Source: Alphaproteobacteria bacterium (GTDB lineage Bacteria > Pseudomonadota > Alphaproteobacteria > Thalassobaculales > Thalassobaculaceae). From it: a stretch of DNA of 64,000 nt. How positions within the stretch are numbered: position 1 is the stretch's first letter; every line of letters begins with the position of its first letter. Below the pieces are notes generated by a model that saw only the letters and a list, made by a program, of their open reading frames with translations, had not been told where the DNA came from and searched no databases. Position numbers and translations under genes: made by a program. The DNA is taken from contig JANSYS010000003.1 in the NCBI GenBank assembly GCA_024742275.1, positions 248,001 to 312,000 of the forward strand. The letters are read 5' to 3'. Shown piece by piece: positions 55,755 to 64,000 of this stretch.

Positions 55755-57623
55755 ATGAACTCCTTTGACATCATCGTCGTCGGCGGCGGACACGCCGGAT
55801 CGGAGGCGGCCGCGGCGGCGGCTCGGATGGGCGCACGGACGGCGCTGGTCACCCACCGGCGCGATACGATCGGCGTGATGTCCTGCAATCCGGCCATCGG
55901 CGGTCTCGGCAAGGGCCATCTGGTGCGCGAGATCGACGCGTTGGACGGGATCATGGGCCGGGCCATCGACCGGTCCGGCATTCAATTCCGGATGCTCAAC
56001 CGCTCAAAGGGACCGGCGGTTCGGGGCCCCCGAGCCCAGGCGGACCGCGCCCTGTACCGGCAGGCGATCCAAGAGATCCTCGCGGAGTTCGAATGCCTCT
56101 CGATCGTGGAGGGTGCCGTCGAGGATCTGATCGTGCGGGAGGGCCGCTGTAGAGGTGTCGTCCTGGCCGGCGGGCGGGAGCTGACCGGCGGCGGTGTGAT
56201 TCTCACGACCGGCACGTTCCTGCGGGGCGAGATCCATCTCGGCGAGGAGCGACGGCCGGCGGGTCGGGTCGGCGATGCGCCGGCGATCGGGCTTGCGAGG
56301 ACGTTGGAACGGTTGGGACTGCCGCTCGGTCGGTTGAAGACGGGAACGCCTCCGCGGCTCGACGGGCGGACCATCGACTGGAGCCGGTTGGAGGTGCAGC
56401 CGGGCGACGATCCGCCGGAGCCATTCTCCACGCTCACGGACCGCATCACCGTTCCTCAGGTGCCCTGCCACATCACCTATACGACGGCCGACTCCCATGC
56501 GGCCATCCGGGAGAACCTGACGCGCGCGCCGATGTATAGCGGCCAGATCGGGAGCACCGGTCCGCGCTATTGCCCGTCCATCGAGGACAAGGTTGTCCGG
56601 TTCGCGGACAAGGAGAGCCACCAGATCTTCCTTGAGCCGGAAGGTCTGGACGACCCGACCGTCTATCCCAACGGGATCTCGACCTCGATGCCCCGCGACG
56701 TTCAGGATCGGGTGGTGGCATCGATCCCCGGTTTGGAAGGAGCCGCGATCCTGCAATACGGGTATGCGATCGAATACGACTATGTCGATCCACGCGCGTT
56801 GTCCGGCGCATTGGAAGTGCGGGCGCTGCCGGGCCTGTTTCTGGCCGGTCAGATCAACGGAACGACCGGTTACGAGGAAGCGGCGGCGCAGGGATTGGTG
56901 GCTGCTACCAACGCTACCTTGGTAGCGAGCGGATCAGACGACTCACTATATATAGACAGAGCTACCGGGTATATCGGGGTCATGATCGATGATCTTGTGT
57001 CCCGGGGAGCACCCGAACCCTACCGTATGTTTACCTCGCGTGCCGAATATCGGTTGCGCCTTCGGGCGGACAACGCGGATCTCAGGCTGACCGCACTGGG
57101 GGAGCGGGTGGGGCTCGTCGGTTCGGTCCGGAGCGGGGCCTTCGCCGCGAGGAAACGTCTCCTGGATGTTTCACGTGAAACACTGATGCGGCTTGGCGGC
57201 TCCCCTCAAGCGCTCGCCACGCTCGGTTTCACGGTCAATCAAGACGGACAGCGACGCTCGGCCCTCGACCTCCTGGCATATCCCGATGTTTCCTGGGAGC
57301 GCCTGGTGACCGCTTGGCCGGAAGATCTCTCGGACATCCCCCGATCGGTCGCCGAACAAATCGGCACCGAGGCCCGATACGCCGGATATCTGGCGCGGCA
57401 GGAGGCGGATATCCACGCCTATCGCCGTGACGAGGCGTTGGCGTTGCCGGAGGATCTGGATCCGGACAGCATCGGCTCCCTGTCGTCGGAGATTCGGGCG
57501 TTGCTTCGGCGCGAGCGGCCGCGGACGCTCGGCCAGGCGAGCCGTTTGCCCGGAATGACGCCCGCGGCGACGGTCGCGCTGCTGCGTCACGTGAAAAAGA
57601 CCGGGAAGAAGACGGCGGCGTGA
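55755..57623 (+). CDS. mnmG: MnmG (GidA) tRNA modification enzyme
   Basis: FAD-dependent partner of MnmE, 622 residues. It opens [20 protein letters not shown], has [33 protein letters not shown] and [20 protein letters not shown], and ends in a helical domain that binds MnmE. It carries parS site 3 in-frame near residue 473 ([11 protein letters not shown]). The ATG at 55755 follows the family; the stop overlaps rsmG by 4 bases (GTGA). Confidence 0.98.
   Translation: MNSFDIIVVGGGHAGSEAAAAAARMGARTALVTHRRDTIGVMSCNPAIGGLGKGHLVREIDALDGIMGRAIDRSGIQFRMLNRSKGPAVRGPRAQADRALYRQAIQEILAEFECLSIVEGAVEDLIVREGRCRGVVLAGGRELTGGGVILTTGTFLRGEIHLGEERRPAGRVGDAPAIGLARTLERLGLPLGRLKTGTPPRLDGRTIDWSRLEVQPGDDPPEPFSTLTDRITVPQVPCHITYTTADSHAAIRENLTRAPMYSGQIGSTGPRYCPSIEDKVVRFADKESHQIFLEPEGLDDPTVYPNGISTSMPRDVQDRVVASIPGLEGAAILQYGYAIEYDYVDPRALSGALEVRALPGLFLAGQINGTTGYEEAAAQGLVAATNATLVASGSDDSLYIDRATGYIGVMIDDLVSRGAPEPYRMFTSRAEYRLRLRADNADLRLTALGERVGLVGSVRSGAFAARKRLLDVSRETLMRLGGSPQALATLGFTVNQDGQRRSALDLLAYPDVSWERLVTAWPEDLSDIPRSVAEQIGTEARYAGYLARQEADIHAYRRDEALALPEDLDPDSIGSLSSEIRALLRRERPRTLGQASRLPGMTPAATVALLRHVKKTGKKTAA
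57167..57182. other. parS centromere site 3 (inside mnmG)
   Basis: TGTTTCACGTGAAACA, a perfect match, about 1.0 kb left of parA. It is read in mnmG as D-V-S-R-E-T. Confidence 0.95.
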
Positions 57624-58225
57624 CCCCCGAAGAGCTTCAGTCAAGGCTATCCCTCAGCGACGACCGGCGCCGCGCATTGGAATCCTATGCGGCATTGCTC
57701 GAAAAATGGCAGTCTAGGATCAATCTGGTGGCCCCCGCGACCCTCCCGGAGCTTTGGCGGCGACATTTTCTCGATTCCGCCCAGCTTCTGGAGCACGTGA
57801 AGGATCTGCCGGGACCAATCCTAGATTTCGGATCGGGGGCGGGCTTTCCGGGAATGGTTCTGTCGATTCTCGGTCGCGACGACGTGGTCATGGTCGAATC
57901 GGATCGCCGCAAGGTCGCGTTCCTTCAGGAAACGGCGCGGGTGACCGGTGCTACTCCGGTGATCGAGCCATGTCGGATCGAATCACTACGCCCGATTCGG
58001 GCCGGTATTATCACTGCTAGAGCCTTGGCACCCGTAGCGAAACTGCTTCGCTACGCCGAGCCATACGCAGGTCCGGCAACGGTCTATCTGTTCCTGAAGG
58101 GCGAGCAGGTAGACGCTGAGTTGACTACCGCGCAAAACACCTGGAAAATGGCTGTGACAAAGGCTCCCAGCATTTCTGACTCCCGGGGGGTCGTGCTGAG
58201 GCTGGAGGAGGTGAGCCGTGCTTGA
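57620..58225 (+). CDS. rsmG: RsmG (GidB) 16S rRNA m7G527 methyltransferase
   Basis: SAM-dependent methyltransferase of 201 residues. It has [20 protein letters not shown], the SAM motif [16 protein letters not shown], then [15 protein letters not shown] and [17 protein letters not shown]. In many alphaproteobacteria RsmG begins with a parS-encoded VSRET segment, which is absent here: the parS lies 440 bases upstream in mnmG. GTG start overlaps mnmG; the end overlaps parA by 8 bases. Confidence 0.96.
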   Translation: MTPEELQSRLSLSDDRRRALESYAALLEKWQSRINLVAPATLPELWRRHFLDSAQLLEHVKDLPGPILDFGSGAGFPGMVLSILGRDDVVMVESDRRKVAFLQETARVTGATPVIEPCRIESLRPIRAGIITARALAPVAKLLRYAEPYAGPATVYLFLKGEQVDAELTTAQNTWKMAVTKAPSISDSRGVVLRLEEVSRA

Positions 58226-59045
58226 CGGACAGACCAACCAGGTAGTGGCACCGCGTATCCTGGCGATCGTGAACCAGAAGGGCGGGGTCGGAAAGACCAC
58301 GACGGCGGTAAATCTGGCAACGGCTATGGCCGCGTGCAGGAAGAAGGTGCTGGTGATCGATCTCGATCCCCAGGGGAACGCGTCCACCGGGTTCGGGGTG
58401 CCGCGCAAGGGGCGGGAAGCGGACTCCTATGCCGTCCTGATCGGCGAGGCCACGATCGCCGAGGCGGCGATCGAGACGCCGGTGCCGGGCCTCGAGGTCG
58501 TTCCGGCGTCCGCGGACCTCTCGGGCGCCGAAATCGAGCTCGTGGACATGGATCACCGCGAGTTCCGGTTACGGGAAGCCGTCGTCCGGCACGCCGCCGC
58601 CTCGCCCTACGACTACATTCTGATCGACTGCCCGCCGTCGCTCGGCCTGCTGACGCTGAACGCGCTGGTGGCGGCCGACGCGGTCCTGGTACCGCTGCAA
58701 TGCGAGTTCTACGCGCTGGAAGGCCTGTCGCAGCTTGTCCGGACGGTGGAGCGGGTGCGCAAGGCGCTCAATCCGGGGCTGGAGATCCAGGGTGTCGTCC
58801 TGACCATGTACGACCGGCGCAACAACCTCTCCGAACAGGTCGCGGCCGACGTGCGCGAGTATTTCGGCGACGTCGTGTACAACACCATGATCCCGCGCAA
58901 TGTCCGGGTCTCCGAGGCGCCGTCCTACGGCAAGCCGGTGATCGTCTACGACATGGCGTGCAGCGGCGCCCGGGCGTACATCTCCCTGGCGCGCGAAGTC
59001 CTGACCCGCGAGTCGGCGCTCGCGGCGAGCCCGGTCGCCGCGTGA
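58218..59045 (+). CDS. parA: ParA chromosome partitioning ATPase
   Basis: Walker-type partition ATPase, 275 residues. It has deviant Walker A IVNQKGGVGKTTTAVNLATA near 18-37, switch I VIDLDPQGNASTGFG, Walker B-like YDYILIDCPPSLGLLTLNAL and VRVSEAPSYGKPVIVYD. It segregates ParB-parS complexes across the nucleoid. GTG start, overlapping rsmG by 8 bases; parB follows by 37 bases. Confidence 0.98.
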   Translation: MLDGQTNQVVAPRILAIVNQKGGVGKTTTAVNLATAMAACRKKVLVIDLDPQGNASTGFGVPRKGREADSYAVLIGEATIAEAAIETPVPGLEVVPASADLSGAEIELVDMDHREFRLREAVVRHAAASPYDYILIDCPPSLGLLTLNALVAADAVLVPLQCEFYALEGLSQLVRTVERVRKALNPGLEIQGVVLTMYDRRNNLSEQVAADVREYFGDVVYNTMIPRNVRVSEAPSYGKPVIVYDMACSGARAYISLAREVLTRESALAASPVAA

Positions 59046-59082
59046 GCGCCGCGTCGGGTGCGGCCATGCTGTTCGAGGTGAG

Positions 59083-60288
59083 ATGAGCGACGATTCCGGC
59101 AAACGCGGCAGCAAGAAACTCGGTCGCGGCCTGTCCGCCCTGCTTGGCGAGGACGAGGACGAGCAGGTACAGCTCGAGCGCCTGCGCCAGTCCCGGGCGC
59201 TGCCCGTCGAGCAGCTCAGCCCCGGCCCGTTCCAACCGCGGCGGCGGTTCGATCCCGAAGAGCTGCGCGAGCTGGCGGAGAGCATCCGCGAACAGGGCGT
59301 GATCCAACCGATCCTCGTCCGCCGGTCGCCCGATGGGGACAATTACCAGATCATCGCCGGCGAGCGCCGGTGGCGCGCCGCGCAGATGGCTCAGTTGCAC
59401 GAGGTCCCGGTCCTCATCCGGGAGTTCGACGACCGGACGGCGATGGAGATCGCCCTGGTCGAGAACGTGCAGCGCCGGGATCTGTCGCCGCTCGAGGAGG
59501 CCGAGGGCTATCGCCGCCTGATCGAGGAATACAGCCACTCCCAGGACGATATCGCCCGGGCGGTCGGTAAGAGCCGCAGCCATGTCGCCAACATGATGCG
59601 CCTGTTGAACCTGCCGGACGAGGTCCGCGCCCTGCTCGAGGACGGCCAGCTCACCGCGGGCCATGCCCGCGCCTTGCTGTCGGCCGAGGACCCGTCGGCA
59701 CTCGCCCGTGAGGTGGTGACGCGAAAGCTGAACGTGCGCGAGACCGAACGCCTGGTGCAGAAGGAGAAGGCTCCTCCCGCGACTCAAGCCGCGCCCAAGC
59801 AGAAAGATGCCGATACCCGTATCTTGGAGCAGGATCTCTCCGATCGCACAGGTCTAGTGGTAGCGATCACGCATAACGCCGGATCCGGTGCTGGTAGCGT
59901 TACGCTTCGCTACCGAGATCTTGACCAACTCGACCTGATCGTCGAGCGTTTGTCGGCTCACCCGGCCCAGCGACCCGACGCCTATCTCGCTTCCGGCCCC
60001 GACGGAGACCCGGTCATCTCCGATCCTGAGACCGGCGCGGAGATCGAGATCGACACGCCGGAGGATTGGTCAGATCCAACCCCGGCCGGTGTCGAAGACG
60101 TTCCTGACGAAGGATCCCGGCCAACGGCGGCGGATGTCTCCGCAGCGGTGACCGATCAAAAGAGCGGCCCGCCGCCGGCGGATCTGGAGGGGATTTCAGA
60201 TGTGCCGTCAGGGGTAGACGATCCGGCGGAGACCAACTGGGATTTCGACGATGACGACGACGACGATCCGCTCGTGCCAAGGGCCTGA
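59083..60288 (+). CDS. parB: ParB partition protein with long acidic C-terminal tail
   Basis: CTPase DNA-clamp that loads at parS, 401 residues. Basic N-terminus (GSKKLGRGLSALLGED) is the ParA-stimulating region; the ParB/Srx domain contains IIAGERRWRAAQMAQL (CTP-binding) and ALVENVQRRDLSPLEEAEGY; the HTH is SHSQDDIARAVGKSRSHVAN. The dimerisation region is around 265-305 (SVTLRYRDLDQLDLIVERLS). Chromosomal ParBs usually end there (about 290-300 residues), but this one has about 95 more residues, acidic and Pro-rich, ending FDDDDDDDPLVPRA. Confidence 0.97.
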   Translation: MSDDSGKRGSKKLGRGLSALLGEDEDEQVQLERLRQSRALPVEQLSPGPFQPRRRFDPEELRELAESIREQGVIQPILVRRSPDGDNYQIIAGERRWRAAQMAQLHEVPVLIREFDDRTAMEIALVENVQRRDLSPLEEAEGYRRLIEEYSHSQDDIARAVGKSRSHVANMMRLLNLPDEVRALLEDGQLTAGHARALLSAEDPSALAREVVTRKLNVRETERLVQKEKAPPATQAAPKQKDADTRILEQDLSDRTGLVVAITHNAGSGAGSVTLRYRDLDQLDLIVERLSAHPAQRPDAYLASGPDGDPVISDPETGAEIEIDTPEDWSDPTPAGVEDVPDEGSRPTAADVSAAVTDQKSGPPPADLEGISDVPSGVDDPAETNWDFDDDDDDDPLVPRA

Positions 60289-60324
60289 GACGGCGACGAG
60301 CAGCGCGACATCTATTCGAATAGC

Positions 60325-61377
60325 CTAGCGACGGGCCCCACCGCTTCGGCGCCCGGCCATCACCGCGAGCCGCGCCACGTCAATCAGTGCCTGGCCGCAC
60401 TCGGCTTCGTCGGGAAATCCGGTCGTTTTGCAGCGTATTTCCGCTTCGCCCAAGCGCGCGAGTGCGGATGCGAGGCTTCGAGTGTCCCATCGCGCGGCCT
60501 GCCGGGCCATGGCGTCCGCCGTTCGGAAGAACACGGGCGGCCTCAAAGACTTGATGGCATCGGCGGGATTGCGGCCGTCCTCGACGCGAGCCCGGGCCAG
60601 ATGCAGACGCTGGAAATAGGTGAGGGCCATGCGCACGATCCGCACCGACGCTTCGCCCTGGCGGAACGCGCGGTTCAGACCCGTGAGAATGGCGTCCGGT
60701 CTGCCGTCGGCGGCCGCCGAGATCACGGAATCGATGTCCAGCGCCGAACTGTCGCCGACCGCCTCAACGACCGTCGCGAGATCGACGGTCGATCCTGCTC
60801 CCGCCAAAAGGGCAAGTTTTTCCACCTCCATTCGGCTCGCCATCCGGTCTCCGCCCAGATGATCGATGAGGAAGCGCTCTGCCTCGGGTTCGATCCGAAC
60901 CGATCCGGCCGCCAGCACATCCCGAACCATGGAAGCGAGGTCCCGACCGCTGTCGGCATAGCAGGGAAGGGCCGCGATATCCTCGCGCTTCGCCTCGAAC
61001 AGCTTGCGGAGGCCACCGGACGGCTTGAGATCGCCACCCTCAACGACCAACAGACTGTCGCCCGTGTCGCCCTCAAGAGCATTCGCGACAGCATCGGCGT
61101 GTGAATCGCGGGCGTTCCGCAGCCTGACCAGGCGCCGTCCGCCCATAAGGGAGCGGGCATGCATTTCGTCGGACAGGCGGGCCGGATCGCCGGCGGCCTC
61201 GTCGCCGTCGAGTTCGCACACATTGAACGGGTCGTCCAGGTTGTCGACGGCGGAGCGTCCGATCGCTTTGGCGAATTCCAGGACTTTTCCGGTGTCCGGA
61301 CCGTAGACCAGGACAGCGCGAACCCCCGGCGGCGGGGCCTTGACGAACCGCTCGACACCGTTGGCCGCGACCTTCAT
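60325..61377 (-). CDS. holA: DNA polymerase III delta subunit
   Basis: Clamp-loader delta subunit, 350 residues, that opens the sliding clamp. It has MKVAANGVERFVKAPPPGVR, AVLVYGPDTGKVLEFAKAI, DDPFNVCELDGDEAAGDPAR and SLMGGRRLVRLRNAR, in line with alphaproteobacterial HolA; motifs are weak so context (parB-holA-lptE-leuS) supports it. The ATG at 61377 is used. It converges on parB. Confidence 0.93.
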   Translation of the reverse strand: MKVAANGVERFVKAPPPGVRAVLVYGPDTGKVLEFAKAIGRSAVDNLDDPFNVCELDGDEAAGDPARLSDEMHARSLMGGRRLVRLRNARDSHADAVANALEGDTGDSLLVVEGGDLKPSGGLRKLFEAKREDIAALPCYADSGRDLASMVRDVLAAGSVRIEPEAERFLIDHLGGDRMASRMEVEKLALLAGAGSTVDLATVVEAVGDSSALDIDSVISAAADGRPDAILTGLNRAFRQGEASVRIVRMALTYFQRLHLARARVEDGRNPADAIKSLRPPVFFRTADAMARQAARWDTRSLASALARLGEAEIRCKTTGFPDEAECGQALIDVARLAVMAGRRSGGARR

Positions 61378-61384
61378 CGCCGGT

Positions 61385-61939
61385 CTAGCCCGACAGCCGG
61401 TCGAAAAAGAGAGCGAGACGCAGGCTGATATCCTCGGCCAGTTCGGTAGCGGCCCGCTGACGGGCATCCTTCTCGGCCTGCAGAATGGCGTATTCGGACG
61501 AACTGATCGAGAAGCTGGAGGTGCGCTGGTTCGTCCCTTCCGTTACCGACTCGCCGGAGGAAAGATCGATCAGGCGCCACCGGGCCTCGACGATGAACTT
61601 GGCGAAGGTCGCAGTGGAGTCCCTCAGGATCACAATGTCCGAACGCCGCTCGCTGGCGGAAATCTCAAGGCGATAGCGTGGTCGCGGAGCGACACCGCGC
61701 GGATTGATCCTATCAAGCAGTTCGTTGTGCAGAATCTGTCCGAGCCGATCGGGAATCTGCGCGACATCGACCTCCGGAAAGCCCTGGTTATAGGCGGTGC
61801 TCTCACCCGTTCGTTTGGCATAGAGCGGCTGGAAACCGCACCCCGACAGGGCCACCGCGGCCAAAAGGGCAGATAAGAGGACGCCGCGTGAGCCGGCGAA
61901 CCCGAGCCGAACCATGCGCCTGACGCCGCCGCCGATCAT
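61385..61939 (-). CDS. lptE: LptE LPS-assembly lipoprotein
   Basis: Outer-membrane lipoprotein, 184 residues, that plugs LptD for LPS insertion. A signal with lipobox [16 protein letters not shown] is typical of LptE, and the rest is a beta-alpha domain ([20 protein letters not shown], then [17 protein letters not shown]). The ATG overlaps the leuS stop by 4 bases; MVRLG at 61915 is an alternative start. It is followed 7 bases later by holA. Confidence 0.94.
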   Translation of the reverse strand: MIGGGVRRMVRLGFAGSRGVLLSALLAAVALSGCGFQPLYAKRTGESTAYNQGFPEVDVAQIPDRLGQILHNELLDRINPRGVAPRPRYRLEISASERRSDIVILRDSTATFAKFIVEARWRLIDLSSGESVTEGTNQRTSSFSISSSEYAILQAEKDARQRAATELAEDISLRLALFFDRLSG

Positions 61940-64000
61940 GCGACCACGTTGACGATCTTGTTCGGCACCGCGATCACCTTGCGCGGGTCCTTGCCATCGA
62001 GCAGTTTGATCACGTTCGGCTGCGCCAGTGCCTGCTCGATCATCGAGTCCTTGGAACTGTCCTTGGCCATCTCAATGGTCGCGCGAAGCTTGCCGTTGAC
62101 CTGAATCGCGATGGTGACCGTCTCGTCCTCCGCCAGGGCCCGATCGGCCTCCGGCCAGGCGGCGGTCGCCAGCATCGTCTCGTGGCCGAGATGGCGCCAC
62201 AATTCCTCGCAGATATGCGGCGTCATCGGCGCGAGAAGCCGGATGAGGGTCTCGAAACCGAAGCGCAGAGTCCAGGCCTCGCCTGCCCCCGTGCCGTTGA
62301 GCGCGAAAATCTGATTCGACAGCTCGCGCACCTGGGCGACGGCGCTGTTGAAGCGGAACCGTTCGATACTGTCGGCCACGGCCAGGATCGCCTTGTGGCA
62401 GGCCCGGTGGACCGCCTCGGCCTCGGCGGAAAGCTCCGCAGGCTTCTCGCTCCCGACGGGTGGCAGGGACGTTGGGCACTCGGTGATCTCGCGCCAAACG
62501 CGGTTGATGTAGCGCCAGGCGCCGTCGACGCCCGACTCCGTCCATTCCAGATCCCTCTCGGGCGGGCTGTCGGACAGCATGAACAGGCGTGCGGTATCGG
62601 CCCCGTACCCGTCGATGATGTTGGCCGGATCGACCGTGTTTCGCTTCGACTTGGACATCTTCTCGACGCGGCCGACGGTCACCTGTGCACCGCCCTCCAC
62701 CATCGTCCAATCGCCGCCCTCGCCCTTGGCTACCTCGTCCGGATACAGCCATCGGCCGTCGGGGCTCTTGTAGGTCTCATGGCAGACCATGCCCTGGGTG
62801 ACGAGGCCGCTGAACGGTTCGGCAATCGAAAGATAGCCGCAGTCCCGCAGCGCCCGGGTAAAGAACCGGGAGTAAAGGAGGTGCAACACCGCGTGCTCGA
62901 CGCCGCCGATATACTGGTCGACCGGCAGCCAATAGTCGACCGCGGTGCGATCAAAGGCGGTCTCGCCCTTGGGATCGGTGAATCGGGCGAAATACCAGGA
63001 GGATTCGAAGAACGTGTCGAACGTGTCGGTCTCACGCGTCGCCGCGCCGCCGCAACTGGGGCAGCTGGTGTGTTTCCAGGTCGGATGACGGTCGAGCGGG
63101 TTCCCGGGCGTGTCGAATTCGACGTCCTCCGGCAAGGTCACCGGAAGCTGCTCGTCCGGCACCGGGACGACGCCACAGCCCGCGCAATGGACCATGGGCA
63201 CGGGGCAGCCCCAATAGCGCTGTCGGGATACGCCCCAGTCGCGCAGCCGCCAGGTGGTGGTCCGTTCTCCCCGGCCGATCTCCTCGAGGCGGCCGGCGAC
63301 GGCCGACTTGGCCGCCTCGATCTCCATACCGTCGAGGAAATTGGAATTGTAGATCCGCCCAGGCCCAGTATAGGCCTCGTCCGCGACCGCAAACTCGGCT
63401 GGATCCGCTTCCGGCGGCAGCACGACGGGTAGAACTGGCAGATCGTACTTTCGGGCAAAATCAAGGTCGCGCTGATCGTGCGCCGGGCAGCCGAAGATCG
63501 CTCCGGTGCCGTATTCCATCAGGACGAAATTGGCGACATACACCGGAAGCGTCCTGCCGGGTACGAACGGATGCTCGACCTCCAGGGAGGTCCGATAGCC
63601 GCGCTTCTCGGCGGTTTCGATATCCGCTTCGCTCGTGCCCATCCGGTTGCATTCGGCGATGAAGGCCTGCAGTTCCGCATTGCCCTCCGCCATCTCCGCC
63701 GCAAGCGGATGATTGGCGGAAACCGCGCAGAAACTGGCACCGAAGAGCGTGTCCGGACGGGTGGTGAAGACCTCGAGGCTATCGTCACGACCCGCAAGCT
63801 GGAAACGGACCCGTGCGCCTTCCGAGCGGCCGATCCAGTTGTGCTGCATCAACCGAACCTTGTCCGGCCATCTCCCCTCGAGACCCTCCAGTGCGCCGAG
63901 GAGATCCTCGGCATACTCGGTGATCTTCAGGAACCACTGGTTCAGTTTTCGCTTCTCGACCGGCGCGCCGGAGCGCCACCCTTTGCCGTCGATCACCTGC
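61936..64000 (-). CDS. leuS: Leucyl-tRNA synthetase (5' partial)
   Basis: Class I synthetase; about 688 residues are visible and the frame stays open at base 64000, so the N-terminal part with HIGH lies off the right edge. Visible are the CP1 editing domain ([20 protein letters not shown] with the conserved Thr-rich motif), [19 protein letters not shown], a Cys pair CPSCGG, the [20 protein letters not shown] catalytic loop and the anticodon/C-terminal domain. The stop overlaps lptE by 4 bases. Confidence 0.98.
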   Translation of the reverse strand, partial: QVIDGKGWRSGAPVEKRKLNQWFLKITEYAEDLLGALEGLEGRWPDKVRLMQHNWIGRSEGARVRFQLAGRDDSLEVFTTRPDTLFGASFCAVSANHPLAAEMAEGNAELQAFIAECNRMGTSEADIETAEKRGYRTSLEVEHPFVPGRTLPVYVANFVLMEYGTGAIFGCPAHDQRDLDFARKYDLPVLPVVLPPEADPAEFAVADEAYTGPGRIYNSNFLDGMEIEAAKSAVAGRLEEIGRGERTTTWRLRDWGVSRQRYWGCPVPMVHCAGCGVVPVPDEQLPVTLPEDVEFDTPGNPLDRHPTWKHTSCPSCGGAATRETDTFDTFFESSWYFARFTDPKGETAFDRTAVDYWLPVDQYIGGVEHAVLHLLYSRFFTRALRDCGYLSIAEPFSGLVTQGMVCHETYKSPDGRWLYPDEVAKGEGGDWTMVEGGAQVTVGRVEKMSKSKRNTVDPANIIDGYGADTARLFMLSDSPPERDLEWTESGVDGAWRYINRVWREITECPTSLPPVGSEKPAELSAEAEAVHRACHKAILAVADSIERFRFNSAVAQVRELSNQIFALNGTGAGEAWTLRFGFETLIRLLAPMTPHICEELWRHLGHETMLATAAWPEADRALAEDETVTIAIQVNGKLRATIEMAKDSSKDSMIEQALAQPNVIKLLDGKDPRKVIAVPNKIVNVVA

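Noticed and set aside
57583..57598. Fourth parS site near the end of mnmG
   Set aside because: TGCGTCACGTGAAAAA has three mismatches to the palindrome; too degenerate to list as a site without binding data.

Overview
The window is about 64 kb of GC-rich, tightly packed chromosome from an alphaproteobacterium. Pointers to the group are the DUF3333-type PstA, bactofilin, the dnaK-dnaJ and grpE-hrcA blocks, the secB-fxsA-tim44-mltA run, hemE-hemJ-rho, and the mnmE-mnmG-rsmG-parA-parB-holA-lptE-leuS run. A Rhodospirillales-like organism fits best, but that rank is inference. No rRNA, tRNA, CRISPR array, transposase or prophage gene was recognised. Nearly all genes are housekeeping genes, often joined by 4-bp ATGA or GTGA overlaps.

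Layout. 1-4365: the pst-pho phosphate operon (pstC cut by the left edge, pstA, pstB, phoU, phoB). 4433-11020: an AmpG-like permease, a PfkB sugar/adenosine kinase, an EI24-like membrane protein, a bactofilin, a lipoprotein, nth, a DUF2244 protein and dapB. 11171-19021: a PadR regulator and the heat-shock block dnaJ-dnaK (with a likely RpoH promoter), a DUF1848 protein, grpE, hrcA and rph. 19035-26891: rdgB, hemW, a periplasmic-binding lipoprotein next to yraN and a dolP-like BON lipoprotein, a SirB1-like protein, gshB and a ComM/YifB ATPase. 27025-35391: a pentapeptide-repeat protein and the HIT-hisE-hisF-hisA-GNAT-hisH cluster, then an AT-rich islet (MerR-like gene plus a tiny membrane ORF), hisB and hslVU. 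35414-39405: an XRE regulator, an Smr protein and the lutCBA lactate-oxidation genes. 39406-41302: a second pentapeptide-repeat gene of mosaic base composition, bracketed by paired-hairpin repeats. 41303-47464: rho, hemJ, hemE, then a 442-bp non-coding gap, then the PPDK regulator gene, maf, coaE and dnaQ. 47474-51659: secB, a phosphatase, fxsA, tim44, mltA and a YjbR protein. 51811-64000: quinone reductase, dienelactone hydrolase, ogt, mnmE, mnmG, rsmG, parA, parB, holA, lptE and leuS (cut by the right edge).

The main point of interest is chromosome biology. The gap between hemE and the PPDK-regulator gene (44225-44666) sits at the locus that holds the replication origin in Caulobacter and Rickettsia. 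It has an AT-rich core, several DnaA-box-like 9-mers, and genes that mostly diverge from it. Three parS palindromes lie 7-13 kb to the right, beside parAB; two are buried in coding sequence and both read V-S-R-E-T. The window therefore probably spans the chromosomal origin and its partition centromere. The two composition anomalies (32 kb and 40 kb) are the best candidates for transferred or uncharacterised genes.
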